Source: Acinetobacter sp. NIPH 2100
GTDB lineage: Bacteria > Pseudomonadota > Gammaproteobacteria > Pseudomonadales > Moraxellaceae
Reading direction: 5' to 3'
DNA: 64,000 nt
Assembly: GCF_000369805.1 (NCBI RefSeq)
Contig: NZ_KB850224.1
Coordinates: forward strand, 3,008,480 to 3,072,479
Made by a program: the position numbers and the translations under genes. This document shows, piece by piece, positions 51,291 to 60,710 of this stretch. How positions within the stretch are numbered: position 1 is the first letter of the stretch; every line of letters begins with the position of its first letter. The notes beneath the pieces are model-generated. The model saw only the letters and a list, made by a program, of their open reading frames with translations. It did no database searches and was not told where the DNA came from.

Positions 51291-51941
51291 ATGCCATACC
51301 TATTACTTTGTATTGGTTGCTTTTTTTTAGGATCCGGTGTGATTGGGTTAATGAATTCCAACGCATCAACTTTAGACCTTTTTAGTGTTCAAGCTTTATT
51401 TGAGCACCGTTCATTTACGCTTAACCATGTGACAATTTTGCTCTCTCGCTTAGGTGGGATGCCATTTTTATTATTTTTGACTACATTTTTGTGTATTTAC
51501 CAAATATGGATGAAGAACTATAAGAATGTGACTTTTATCTCATTAAGTGTGGGTGGAAGTATTGTGATTGGTTGGCTTCTGAAATGGAGCATTGATCGGC
51601 CAAGACCTTTAGAGTTTTATCACTTGGTTCAAAGTTATGGTGCATCCTTCCCAAGTGCTCATAGCCTTTATGCTGCAATCCTTGCAAGTTTAGCGATGTT
51701 GTTATGTCGACAACATAAACATCGCAATAGTGTCGTTTTAGTGTCTACTTTATGGTTTATTGCCATGGGGATATCTAGAGTTTATGCAGGGGTTCACTAC
51801 CCAACTGACGTTCTTGCCGGTTGGGGAATTGGGTTGATTTGGACTTCGTTGCTTTGGTTTTGGCTGTTTCAAAGCAATTTCAGCAACAATTTGTTTTTAG
51901 ATAAGAAATCTAAATTGAGGTGGAATAATGATGTCGGCTAA
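51291..51941 (+). CDS. PAP2 family phosphatase upstream of adeIJK
   Basis: The 216-residue protein has about six membrane helices and the three PAP2 motifs: K99...R103-P (KWSIDRPRP), PSAH (121-124) and SR-VYAGVHYPTD (162-173). The PSGH-type motif has Ala in place of Gly. It probably removes phosphate from a lipid such as phosphatidate, phosphatidylglycerophosphate or undecaprenyl pyrophosphate at the membrane. Its 3' end overlaps adeI by 14 bases, so it is part of the same operon and under the same palindromic operator. Its link to efflux is unexplained. Confidence 0.9.
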   Translation: MPYLLLCIGCFFLGSGVIGLMNSNASTLDLFSVQALFEHRSFTLNHVTILLSRLGGMPFLLFLTTFLCIYQIWMKNYKNVTFISLSVGGSIVIGWLLKWSIDRPRPLEFYHLVQSYGASFPSAHSLYAAILASLAMLLCRQHKHRNSVVLVSTLWFIAMGISRVYAGVHYPTDVLAGWGIGLIWTSLLWFWLFQSNFSNNLFLDKKSKLRWNNDVG

Positions 51942-53181
51942 GCTTTGGGCTCCTGCCCTAACTGCTTGCGCATTAGCAACAAGCATTGCGCTTGTTGGTT
52001 GTAGCAAAGAACCTAAAGATGCACAGCAAGCTGCTGCTGCTCAAAAAATGCCACCTCCAGAAGTGGGTGTCATTGTTGCTCAACCACAAAGCGTTGAACA
52101 AAACGTCGAACTGTCAGGACGAACCTCTGCCTATCAAATTTCGGAAGTACGCCCACAAACAGGTGGCGTCATCTTAAAACGATTATTTGCTGAAGGAAGC
52201 TACGTTCAGGCAGGTCAAGCCCTTTACCAGATTGATGCCAATACCAACCGAGCAACGGCAGACAGTGCACGTGCAGCGTTATTGCGTCAACAAGCGAACT
52301 TAAATTCATTACGTGTGAAAGAAGGTCGTTATCGTCAACTTGTTGGAACAAATGCTGTTTCTAAACAAGAATATGATGATATCAATGCGCAAGTCAAATT
52401 GGCTGAAGCTGATGTTGCTGCATCTGAAGCTGCATTGAAAAATGCTGAGATTACTTTGGGTTACTCAACTGTACGCGCGCCAATTTCTGGTCAGTCTAGC
52501 CGTTCTTCGGTAACACCTGGTGCATTGGTTACTGCAAACCAAGCTGATCCATTGGTGACGATTCAACAACTCGATCCAATCTATGTTGATATCAATCAAT
52601 CAAGTGCTGAGTTATTGCGTCTGCGCCAACAATTGAGCAAAGGCAGTTTAAATAACAGTAATAATACCCGTGTCAAAATCACACTTGAAGATGGTTCTGA
52701 ATACCCAGTTGAAGGACAGCTTGCTTTCTCTGATGCAAGTGTAAATCCTGAAACAGGTACAGTTACTTTACGTGCAGTCTTCTCAAATCCAAATCACTTG
52801 TTATTACCAGGTATGTATGCAACCGCTAAAATTTCTCAAGGAATTTTGCCAAATGCTTATTTAATTCCACAAGCTGCAGTGTCGCGTTTACCGACTGGAC
52901 AAGCAATTGCTTTAGTTGTGAATGCTAAAGGTGCGATTGAAACACGCCCAATTAAAACAGTGGGTGTTAAAGGTCAGGACTGGATTGTAACTGAAGGCTT
53001 ACAGACTGGTGATAAGGTTGTTGTTGATGGTGTTGCCAAGGTAAAAGAAGGACAAGAAGTGTCTGCTAAACCTTATCAACCAAAAGCAGCTGAAGGTCAA
53101 AATGCAGCTCCAAAAGCCGCTGAACAACAAAAGCAAGCCAATTCGCCAAAAGCTGAACAAAAAGCAACTTCAGAAGCTTAA
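51928..53181 (+). CDS. adeI: AdeI, RND efflux periplasmic adaptor
   Basis: The membrane-fusion subunit of AdeIJK. The 417-residue protein has a lipoprotein signal (ALVGC, Cys25). The HlyD-type order follows: barrel/lipoyl (RPQTGGVILKRLFAEGSYVQAGQ), helical hairpin (about 95-170), lipoyl return (APISGQSSRSSVTPGALV) and beta-barrel. The C-terminal Ala/Gln/Lys-rich tail is low complexity. It closely resembles A. baumannii AdeI from memory. GAGGTGG lies before the ATG, and the gene overlaps pap2. It joins inner-membrane AdeJ to outer-membrane AdeK. Confidence 0.95.
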   Translation: MMSAKLWAPALTACALATSIALVGCSKEPKDAQQAAAAQKMPPPEVGVIVAQPQSVEQNVELSGRTSAYQISEVRPQTGGVILKRLFAEGSYVQAGQALYQIDANTNRATADSARAALLRQQANLNSLRVKEGRYRQLVGTNAVSKQEYDDINAQVKLAEADVAASEAALKNAEITLGYSTVRAPISGQSSRSSVTPGALVTANQADPLVTIQQLDPIYVDINQSSAELLRLRQQLSKGSLNNSNNTRVKITLEDGSEYPVEGQLAFSDASVNPETGTVTLRAVFSNPNHLLLPGMYATAKISQGILPNAYLIPQAAVSRLPTGQAIALVVNAKGAIETRPIKTVGVKGQDWIVTEGLQTGDKVVVDGVAKVKEGQEVSAKPYQPKAAEGQNAAPKAAEQQKQANSPKAEQKATSEA

Positions 53182-53193
53182 GGGGTAGATTGC

Positions 53194-56100
53194 ATGGCAC
53201 AATTCTTTATCCATCGCCCAATCTTTGCTTGGGTGATTGCACTGGTCATTATGTTGGCGGGTATCATCACGCTGACAAAAATGCCAGTTGCACAATATCC
53301 GACAATTGCTCCCCCCACGGTAACAATTTCTGCAACTTATCCTGGGGCATCTGCTCAAACCGTTGAAAATACTGTCACCCAAATCATTGAACAACAAATG
53401 AATGGTTTGGATGGTCTACGTTATATTTCTTCGAACAGTGCGGGTAATGGTCAAGCATCCATTAATTTGAACTTCGCACAAGGTATCGATCCAGATATCG
53501 CCCAAGTTCAGGTTCAAAACAAACTGCAATCTGCAACAGCGCTTTTACCTGCTGACGTACAACGTCAGGGTGTAAAAGTCACCAAGTCTGGTGCAAGCTT
53601 CCTGCAAGTTATTGCCTTTTATTCGCCAGATAACAGCCTTTCTGCCTCTGACATTAAAGACTATGTGAACTCAAATATTTCTGAGCCACTCAGTCGTGTT
53701 GCGGGTGTAGGTGAGCTTCAAGTGTTTGGTGGTTCATATGCAATGCGTATCTGGTTAGATCCTGCAAAGCTTACTAGTTTTAATCTAACGCCAAATGATG
53801 TAGCGACTGCAATTCGTGCGCAAAACTCTCAAGTTGCGGTTGGTCAGCTCGGTGGTGCGCCATCTACTGCAGGTCAAGTACTCAACGCGACAGTAAATGC
53901 ACAAACCATGTTGCAAACCCCTGAACAATTTAAAAATATCTTCCTGAAAAATACTTCAGGTGGTGCTCAAGTTCGTTTAGGTGATGTGGCTCGAGTGGAA
54001 CTGGGTTCAGATAACTACCAATTCGACTCGAAATTTAATGGTAAGCCTGCGGGTGGTGTTGCAATCAAACTTGCAACAGGTGCCAATGCACTAGATACCG
54101 CTGCTGCGGTTGAAAAGCGTTTATCTGAGTTACGTCATAACTATCCAAGCGGTCTAAAAGACAAGCTAGCATATGACACTACACCATTTATTCGTCTTTC
54201 GATTGAAAGTGTTGTACATACCCTGATTGAAGCAGTTGTACTGGTATTTATCGTGATGTTCTTGTTCTTACAGAACTGGCGCGCAACGATTATTCCAACA
54301 TTGGCTGTACCTGTGGTGGTATTGGGTACATTTGCCGTGATTAATATCTTCGGCTTCTCGATCAACACCCTCACCATGTTCGCAATGGTACTTGCCATTG
54401 GTCTGTTGGTGGATGACGCCATCGTTGTGGTCGAGAACGTCGAACGGGTGATGCAAGAAGAGCATCTCGAACCTGTTCCTGCGACTGAAAAGTCGATGCG
54501 TCAGATTTCGGGTGCCTTAGTCGGTATTACCAGTGTGTTAACAGCGGTATTCGTACCAATGGCGTTCTTTAGTGGAACCACTGGTGTTATTTACCGTCAG
54601 TTCTCAATCACGTTGGTTACAGCGATGATCTTGTCTTTGATCGTGGCATTAACCTTTACCCCTGCCCTGTGTGCGACCTTGTTAAAACAACATGATCCAA
54701 ACAAGCAAGAAAGCAACAATATTTTTGCACGTTTCTTCCGTTGGTTTAACCGCAGCTTTGAAAAGCTTTCAGAGAAATACCAAGGCGGTGTCAATCGTAT
54801 GACCCACCATAAGTTATTCTCTGGCGTGCTTTATATTGTTGTAATCGCAGCTTTGGTTGGTATCTACAAAGTGTTGCCATCTTCATTCTTACCAGAAGAA
54901 GACCAAGGTGTGGTCATGACCCTAGTTCAGTTACCACCGAGCGCGAGTTTGGAACGAACGGATAAAGTCATTGACACCATGACAGGCTATTTCTTGAATA
55001 AGGAAAAAGAAAACGTAGATTCAATCTTTACGGTTGCTGGTTTCTCATTCACAGGGGTTGGTCAAAACGCGGGTCTTGCCTTTATTAAGTTAAAAGACTG
55101 GAGCGAACGTACTTCACCTGAATCACAGATTGGTGCCATCATTCAACGTGGTATGGCATTGAACATGATCGTAAAAGATGCATCTTACATCATGCCATTA
55201 CAGTTGCCAGCAATGCCTGAACTGGGTGTCGCTTCTGGTTTTGATATTCAGTTGAAAGATGCAAGCGGTCAAGGGCATGAAAAACTGGTTGCTGCCCGTA
55301 ATGCGATTTTAGGTATGGCATCACAGGACAAACGTCTTGCAGGTGTGCGTCCGAATGGTCAAGAAGATACACCTCAGTACCAGATCACCATTGATCAAGC
55401 GCAAGCAGGTGCAATGGGTGTCAGTATTGCTGATATTAATAGCACCATGAGCATGGCTTGGGGTGGTTCTTATATCAATGATTTCGTTGACCGTGGTCGT
55501 GTGAAGAAAGTTTATGTCCAAGGTGAAGCGGATACACGCATGATGCCTGAAGACTTAAACAAGTGGTATGTTCGTAACAACAAAGGCGAAATGGTTCCTT
55601 TCTCTGGCTTTGCCAAAGGTGAATGGACTTATGGTTCACCTCGTCTAGAACGTTATAACGGCGTATCATCTGTCAATATTCAAGGTACTCCTGCGCCGGG
55701 CGTCAGCTCTGGTGATGCGATGTTGGCGATGGAAGAAATCATTGGTAAGTTACCATCTATGGGCTTAACAGGTTTCGACTATGAATGGACAGGTCTATCT
55801 TTAGAAGAACGTGATTCTGGTAGCCAGACTGCCCCTCTCTTGGTTCTTTCTTTATTGATCGTATTCCTGTGTCTTGCTGCTTTATATGAAAGCTGGTCAG
55901 TGCCTGTTTCGGTATTACTGGTTGTACCTTTAGGTATCGTTGGTGCATTTGCATTGACCTGGTTAGGTATGCTGATTAAAGGTGATCCAAACTTATCCTT
56001 TAACATTTACTTCCAAGTTGCGATTGTTGCCGTGATTGGTCTTTCAGCGAAGAATGCAATTTTGATTGTTGAATTTGCGAAAGAATTGCAAGAACAAGGT

Positions 56101-56367
56101 GAAGAGTTATTCGAAGCAACCTTGCATGCTGCGAAAATGCGTTTACGTCCAATTATCATGACCACACTTGCATTCGGTTTTGGTGTATTACCATTAGCCT
56201 TGGCAAGCGGTGCGGGTGCGGGTAGCCAACACTCGGTCGGTTATGGTGTACTGGGTGGTGTAATTTCTTCAACTCTTTTAGGTATCTTCTTTATCCCTGT
56301 ATTCTTCGTGTGGATTCGTAGTATCTTTAAGTACAAACCTAAAACTTTAAATACTCAGGAGCATTGA
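53194..56367 (+). CDS. adeJ: AdeJ, RND multidrug efflux transporter
   Basis: A proton-driven inner-membrane pump of the HAE1 family; in A. baumannii it exports beta-lactams, chloramphenicol, tetracyclines, fluoroquinolones and others. The 1057-residue length is typical. It begins MAQFFIHRPIFAWVIALVIM with 12 membrane helices in two halves and two large periplasmic loops. The proton-relay segment GLLVDDAIVVVENVERVM (Asp-Asp in helix 4) and the helix-10 region SAKNAILIVEFAKEL are present. It is 12 bp after adeI; the adeK start is next to its stop. Confidence 0.97.
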   Translation: MAQFFIHRPIFAWVIALVIMLAGIITLTKMPVAQYPTIAPPTVTISATYPGASAQTVENTVTQIIEQQMNGLDGLRYISSNSAGNGQASINLNFAQGIDPDIAQVQVQNKLQSATALLPADVQRQGVKVTKSGASFLQVIAFYSPDNSLSASDIKDYVNSNISEPLSRVAGVGELQVFGGSYAMRIWLDPAKLTSFNLTPNDVATAIRAQNSQVAVGQLGGAPSTAGQVLNATVNAQTMLQTPEQFKNIFLKNTSGGAQVRLGDVARVELGSDNYQFDSKFNGKPAGGVAIKLATGANALDTAAAVEKRLSELRHNYPSGLKDKLAYDTTPFIRLSIESVVHTLIEAVVLVFIVMFLFLQNWRATIIPTLAVPVVVLGTFAVINIFGFSINTLTMFAMVLAIGLLVDDAIVVVENVERVMQEEHLEPVPATEKSMRQISGALVGITSVLTAVFVPMAFFSGTTGVIYRQFSITLVTAMILSLIVALTFTPALCATLLKQHDPNKQESNNIFARFFRWFNRSFEKLSEKYQGGVNRMTHHKLFSGVLYIVVIAALVGIYKVLPSSFLPEEDQGVVMTLVQLPPSASLERTDKVIDTMTGYFLNKEKENVDSIFTVAGFSFTGVGQNAGLAFIKLKDWSERTSPESQIGAIIQRGMALNMIVKDASYIMPLQLPAMPELGVASGFDIQLKDASGQGHEKLVAARNAILGMASQDKRLAGVRPNGQEDTPQYQITIDQAQAGAMGVSIADINSTMSMAWGGSYINDFVDRGRVKKVYVQGEADTRMMPEDLNKWYVRNNKGEMVPFSGFAKGEWTYGSPRLERYNGVSSVNIQGTPAPGVSSGDAMLAMEEIIGKLPSMGLTGFDYEWTGLSLEERDSGSQTAPLLVLSLLIVFLCLAALYESWSVPVSVLLVVPLGIVGAFALTWLGMLIKGDPNLSFNIYFQVAIVAVIGLSAKNAILIVEFAKELQEQGEELFEATLHAAKMRLRPIIMTTLAFGFGVLPLALASGAGAGSQHSVGYGVLGGVISSTLLGIFFIPVFFVWIRSIFKYKPKTLNTQEH

Positions 56368-56372
56368 TCGTG

Positions 56373-57833
56373 ATGCAAACTGTATGGTCTATTTCCAGTC
56401 GTGGCATTGCAATCTCTGCACTCGCGCTGTCTTTGGCTGCCTGCCAAAGCATGCGCGGGCCAGAGCCTGTTGTAAGCTCAGATGTTCCTGAAAGCTTCGC
56501 GTCTTATGGCAATGCTTCTGGAAAATCAATCGCGGAACAAGGTTACAAAGACTTCTTTGCTGACCAACGTTTATTGCAGGTGCTTGATTTAGCACTTGCC
56601 AATAACCGTGATTTGCGTACTGCTACGCTGAACATTCAAAAAGCGCAACAGCAATACCAAATTTCTGAAAACAACCAATTGCCAACTATTGGGGCAAGTG
56701 GTAGTGCAGTTCGTCAAGTGACGCCTACACGTGATCCAAATAATCCATATTCAACTTATCAGGTTGGCTTAGGTCTCACAGCCTATGAGCTGGATTTTTG
56801 GGGTCGTGTCCGTAGCTTGAAAGATGCAGCGTTAGACAGCTATCTCGCTACCCAAAGCTCTCGTGATGCAACGCAAATTAGTTTGATCAGCCAAGTGACT
56901 CAAGCATGGTTGAATTATTCTTATGCAAATGCACAGTTGAAACTTGCAGATCAAACGCTGAAAGCTCAACAAGACTCGTTTAACTTGAACAAGAAACGTT
57001 TCGATGTGGGTATTGATAGCGAAATCCCTGTGCGCCAAGCACAAATTTCAGTTGAAACTGCACGTAATGATGTTGCGAACTACAAGACTCAAGTAGCACA
57101 AGCACAAAACTTGTTGAACTTGCTTGTTGGTCAGCCAGTTCCTCAGAACTTGCTCCCTCAACAACAAGTGGCGAGTATCACGCAACAAAACGTGTTTAGC
57201 GCTGGCTTACCAAGTGACTTGCTCAACAACCGCCCAGATGTGAAAGCGTCTGAATACCAGTTAAGTGCTGCGGGTGCGAATATTGGTGCTGCGAAAGCCC
57301 AACTCTTCCCAACCATTAGCCTGACTGGTTCTGCAGGTTATGCATCAACTGATTTAAGTGACTTATTCAAATCAGGAAATGCGTTATGGTCAATTGGTCC
57401 AAGCCTGAATATCCCAATCTTTGACTGGGGTACACGTAAGGCCAATGTCAAAATCTCTGAAACTGATCAGAAAATTGCACTTGCTAACTATGAAAAGTCA
57501 GTACAGTCAGCTTTCCGTGAAGTGAATGATGCCTTGGCAACACGTGCCAACATTGGTGATCGTTTGACTGCTCAGCGCCGTTTAGTTGATGCAACCAATA
57601 CCACTTATAAGCTTTCTAATGCCCGCTTCCGTGCTGGTATTGACAGCTACTTGACCGTATTGGATGCACAACGCTCAGCTTATTCAGCTGAACAAGGTTT
57701 ATTGCTGCTACAACAAGCAAACTTGAATAACCAAGTTGAGCTGTACAAAACACTTGGTGGTGGTCTCAAAGCCTCAAGCAGCGAAACTGTAGCTCATCAA
57801 CCGTCTAGTTCAGAACAACACTACGCAAAATAA
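56373..57833 (+). CDS. adeK: AdeK, outer-membrane efflux channel
   Basis: The TolC/OprM-like lipoprotein channel of AdeIJK. From the ATG at 56373 it is 486 residues, with a lipobox LAAC (Cys24). Two homologous outer-membrane efflux repeats have long helices, for example NRDLRTATLNIQKAQQQYQ and a repeat of the ARFRAGIDSYLTVLDAQRS type. A GTG one codon earlier (56370) is better spaced from AGGAG and could be the real start. It ends in a terminator with a UUCG loop. Confidence 0.95.
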   Translation: MQTVWSISSRGIAISALALSLAACQSMRGPEPVVSSDVPESFASYGNASGKSIAEQGYKDFFADQRLLQVLDLALANNRDLRTATLNIQKAQQQYQISENNQLPTIGASGSAVRQVTPTRDPNNPYSTYQVGLGLTAYELDFWGRVRSLKDAALDSYLATQSSRDATQISLISQVTQAWLNYSYANAQLKLADQTLKAQQDSFNLNKKRFDVGIDSEIPVRQAQISVETARNDVANYKTQVAQAQNLLNLLVGQPVPQNLLPQQQVASITQQNVFSAGLPSDLLNNRPDVKASEYQLSAAGANIGAAKAQLFPTISLTGSAGYASTDLSDLFKSGNALWSIGPSLNIPIFDWGTRKANVKISETDQKIALANYEKSVQSAFREVNDALATRANIGDRLTAQRRLVDATNTTYKLSNARFRAGIDSYLTVLDAQRSAYSAEQGLLLLQQANLNNQVELYKTLGGGLKASSSETVAHQPSSSEQHYAK

Positions 57834-57851
57834 TTTTTATGATTTGCGAAC

Positions 57852-57878
57852 AAAAAGCTCACTTCGGTGAGCTTTTTT
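57852..57878 (+). terminator. Terminator of pap2-adeIJK
   Basis: A stem AAAAAGCTCAC/GTGAGCTTTTT with a stable TTCG tetraloop and a T-tract. Confidence 0.92.
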
Positions 57879-57941
57879 ATTGCAACAATTGCGAATATTT
57901 CTTATCTTCAAAGCTAAATATTGATGATTTAGAAAAATACT

Positions 57942-58292
57942 ATGTTACTGAGCAGTTTAGAATCTGTACCTGGCCATGAAATTTTACGTCAACTCGATGT
58001 AGTGTATGGCAGCACCGTTCGCAGCAAGCACGTTGGCCGTGACTTGATGGCAGGCTTAAAGAATATTGTCGGTGGTGAACTAACCGGTTATACCGAACTC
58101 CTTGAAGAATCTCGCCAAGAAGCGACGCAACGGATGATTGATAAGGCAAAAGGTTTAGGCGCCAATGCCATTGTCGGTATTCGTTTCTCAACTTCAAATA
58201 TTGCCCAAGGCGCATCAGAGTTATTTGTCTATGGTACAGCGGTTGTAGTTCAACCTGTTGCACCTAAGCTCCCTGATCCATTTGGCGCATAG
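57942..58292 (+). CDS. YbjQ family protein, soluble form (UPF0145)
   Basis: The 116-residue protein has the YbjQ fold, which assembles as pentamers: PGHEILRQLDVVYGSTVRSKHVGRD at the start, GGELTGYTELLEESRQEA and GANAIVGIRFSTS. A role in metal binding has been suggested for this family. No membrane segment. No strong ribosome site is seen. The next gene, a paralogue, starts 8 bp after its stop. Confidence 0.88.
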   Translation: MLLSSLESVPGHEILRQLDVVYGSTVRSKHVGRDLMAGLKNIVGGELTGYTELLEESRQEATQRMIDKAKGLGANAIVGIRFSTSNIAQGASELFVYGTAVVVQPVAPKLPDPFGA

Positions 58293-58300
58293 GCGATATT

Positions 58301-58735
58301 ATGGATGGTTTAGTTTTTCAGATTATTCTATTTCTGATTTTATTTTCAGTGGGTTGGGGTTTTGGCCGTCATATCGAGCAAAAACACTTGCGCGAACTGG
58401 ACGAAAAAGAAAAACAGTTTGCTCATATTCAAATTGATACTAATCGTTTTGTGCAAACGACAGCGCATGGACAAATGATCAGCAGTAATGTCGTGATCTC
58501 CCACGATTATTTTAAATATGTGCTGGCAACCATTCGCAACTTCTTTGGTGGTCGTTTAGTCAGCTACGAAAGTGTGGTAGAGCGTGCACGTCGTGAAGCC
58601 ATGATCCGACTCAAGCAAGAAGCACATGCCATGGGTGCCAATCAGATTATGGGGGTTCGACTCAGTACCACCGAATTAGGGATGCAAGGTGGTATGGTTG
58701 AAGTCTTTGCTTATGGAACTGCCATCGTCAATTAA
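58301..58735 (+). CDS. YbjQ family protein, membrane-anchored paralogue
   Basis: The 144-residue protein has one N-terminal membrane helix (about 4-22) and then a YbjQ-like domain: ATIRNFFGGRLVSYESVVERARREAMIRL and MGANQIMGVRLSTTELGMQGGMVEVFAYGTAIV. The two neighbours match in pattern through the second half, so they are likely a tandem duplication with one copy tied to the membrane; they may form mixed complexes. Function unknown. Confidence 0.82.
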   Translation: MDGLVFQIILFLILFSVGWGFGRHIEQKHLRELDEKEKQFAHIQIDTNRFVQTTAHGQMISSNVVISHDYFKYVLATIRNFFGGRLVSYESVVERARREAMIRLKQEAHAMGANQIMGVRLSTTELGMQGGMVEVFAYGTAIVN

Positions 58736-58793
58736 GCTTCTTCTCACAAAGATTGCCCTGCCCAACTCAGCTCCTACTACAAGAAGAAATAAT

Positions 58794-58827
58794 AAAAACT
58801 GCCTGCATTTATTGCGAGGCAGTTTTT
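58794..58827. terminator. Bidirectional terminator between the YbjQ pair and the OFA transporter
   Basis: A stem AAAAACTGCCT/AGGCAGTTTTT with a 12-base loop and tracts on both sides between converging genes. Confidence 0.88.
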
Positions 58828-58848
58828 ATTGATCATGACATCGTCAGA

Positions 58849-60477
58849 TTAATGAAATAAAACAATCGCTTTTTGCAAGGTAAAGCAAATACCAGCCAAC
58901 AAAGGAAGACCCACGACTAGCCATGCGAACACAACGGTAATCGTCTTGGATGGCGCATGTGCTACATCATTTTCTACGCTTAAATCTTGCGGTAATTTCT
59001 CATGCGCCAAAGACTTCTCAGTCGCTAATTCAGCCTCGGTCATGTATTTGTCTTCATCGACTGGCTTGACCATTAAGTTGAGTATAAATCCAATCGCCAG
59101 CATAGCAGCCAAAATATACATTGTCGTGTCATAAGATTGCGCCTGAGCCACGCCATGTGCCAGTTGATAATCTCGAATATTGGTTATCAACAATGTCCCC
59201 AATACGCCCGCCACAGACCATGCCGTCAGCAAGCGTCCATGAATTGCACCGACCATTTGCGTACCAAAAATATCGGCCAAGTAAGCAGGTACCGTGGCAA
59301 AACCCCCACCATACATCGACAGAATCACGCAGAAAGCTAAAACGAATAAGGGCAGATTTTCTGTCTGGGCCAGTTGTGGAATCGAGACATATAACAAAAA
59401 GCCCAATGCCAGAAAAATAAAATATGTATTTTTACGGCCAATAAAGTCCGATGCTGATGCCCAAAAGAAACGCCCTGCAATATTAAATAACGACAGTAAA
59501 CCCGTAAAACCTGCTGCAAAAGTTGCGATCTGCATTTTTTGCTCGGTATTTAACTCATTGATACCCAGATCTAACCCGATGAGACGTCCACCAAACACTT
59601 CCTGTAACAAGGGTGACGCCATGGCTAGAATACCAATCCCCGCAGACACATTTAAACAGAGTACGCCCCAAATTAGCCAAAACTGTTTGGTTTTCCATGC
59701 TTTATTTAAATGTACATGCCGATTGGTAACTAAACCCGTCGCATTTGTTGCGCTTGGTTGCCAGCCACTCGGTTTCCAATTTGAAGGTGGAATCCGATAA
59801 CCGAATGCTCCTCCCATCATAAAAATAAAATAAACAGCAGCCAGTACCAAAAACGTTTGCCACACACCAACAGAAGTATCAGTTGCAAAAAACTTCATCA
59901 ATTTATCTGCGAGTGGCGCACCAATCATGGCGCCTCCACCAAAGCCCATAATGGCAAGACCTGTTGCTAAACCACGACGGTCTGGGAACCACTTAATCAG
60001 GGTAGATACTGGAGAAATATAGCCAAGCCCGAGCCCAATTCCCCCTACACCTCCACCTAACCACATCAACCATAGCTGGTGTGTATAAACACCCAGCGCA
60101 GACAAGATCAAACCCGTTGCCCAACAAAATGCCGCAACTACACCTGCCTTTCGAGGTCCCGCGTGCTCAAGCCAACCACCAAACAAAAATGCAGAAGAAC
60201 CGAGAAATACAAAAAATAGTGTGTACATGATGCTTAATGTAGACACACTCCAATCACAGGTTGTAGTGAACAGCTGTTCAAGCAGCCCTATATTTTTACA
60301 TTCGATCGGCGCATCAATTCCCAATGCTTTGGATAATGGCAACCAAAATACGGAAAAACCATATGCCATACCAATACTGAGATGAATCGCCAGCGCGGCA
60401 GGAGGCAAGAGCCAACGGTTATAACCAGAATGGGCAATTGTGCGTTCCTTGGCCAAAAGTGAAAGTCGTCGTTCCAT
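58849..60477 (-). CDS. OFA family MFS transporter (oxalate/formate antiporter type)
   Basis: The 542-residue protein has 12-14 membrane helices and the OFA signature near the start (LPPAALAIHLSIGMAYGFSVFWLPL). Long loops contain AGPRKAGVVAAFCWA and KWFPDRRGLATGLAIMGFGGGAM. The family exchanges small carboxylates such as oxalate and formate; the substrate here is unknown. The C-terminal tail before the last helix is Glu/Lys-rich. GGAG lies before the ATG. Single gene. Confidence 0.88.
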   Translation of the reverse strand: MERRLSLLAKERTIAHSGYNRWLLPPAALAIHLSIGMAYGFSVFWLPLSKALGIDAPIECKNIGLLEQLFTTTCDWSVSTLSIMYTLFFVFLGSSAFLFGGWLEHAGPRKAGVVAAFCWATGLILSALGVYTHQLWLMWLGGGVGGIGLGLGYISPVSTLIKWFPDRRGLATGLAIMGFGGGAMIGAPLADKLMKFFATDTSVGVWQTFLVLAAVYFIFMMGGAFGYRIPPSNWKPSGWQPSATNATGLVTNRHVHLNKAWKTKQFWLIWGVLCLNVSAGIGILAMASPLLQEVFGGRLIGLDLGINELNTEQKMQIATFAAGFTGLLSLFNIAGRFFWASASDFIGRKNTYFIFLALGFLLYVSIPQLAQTENLPLFVLAFCVILSMYGGGFATVPAYLADIFGTQMVGAIHGRLLTAWSVAGVLGTLLITNIRDYQLAHGVAQAQSYDTTMYILAAMLAIGFILNLMVKPVDEDKYMTEAELATEKSLAHEKLPQDLSVENDVAHAPSKTITVVFAWLVVGLPLLAGICFTLQKAIVLFH

Positions 60478-60674
60478 GTACTATCTCCATGCCTTCACTG
60501 CTAAGAGAGGTGAGTATTATTCATTTGGATCTAGGCAGCGATTCACGCTGATGCCAGAGCTTTGTATTATGCTTATTTTTCAGTGAAGACCAATCGAATG
60601 ATTGTGCAAAAAATGTCTGGTTTTTATCAAGTAGCTTTTTTTAATAAAAAGTAAATAACGGGTTTAATGATTTT

Positions 60675-60703
60675 TAAAAATATCCTGTGTCATGTGCAGG
60701 ATA
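60675..60703 (-). terminator. Terminator after the Dph6-like gene
   Basis: On the minus strand, TATCCTG/CAGGATA with a 9-base loop is followed by TTTTTA. Confidence 0.65.
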
Positions 60704-60710
60704 ATTTACC

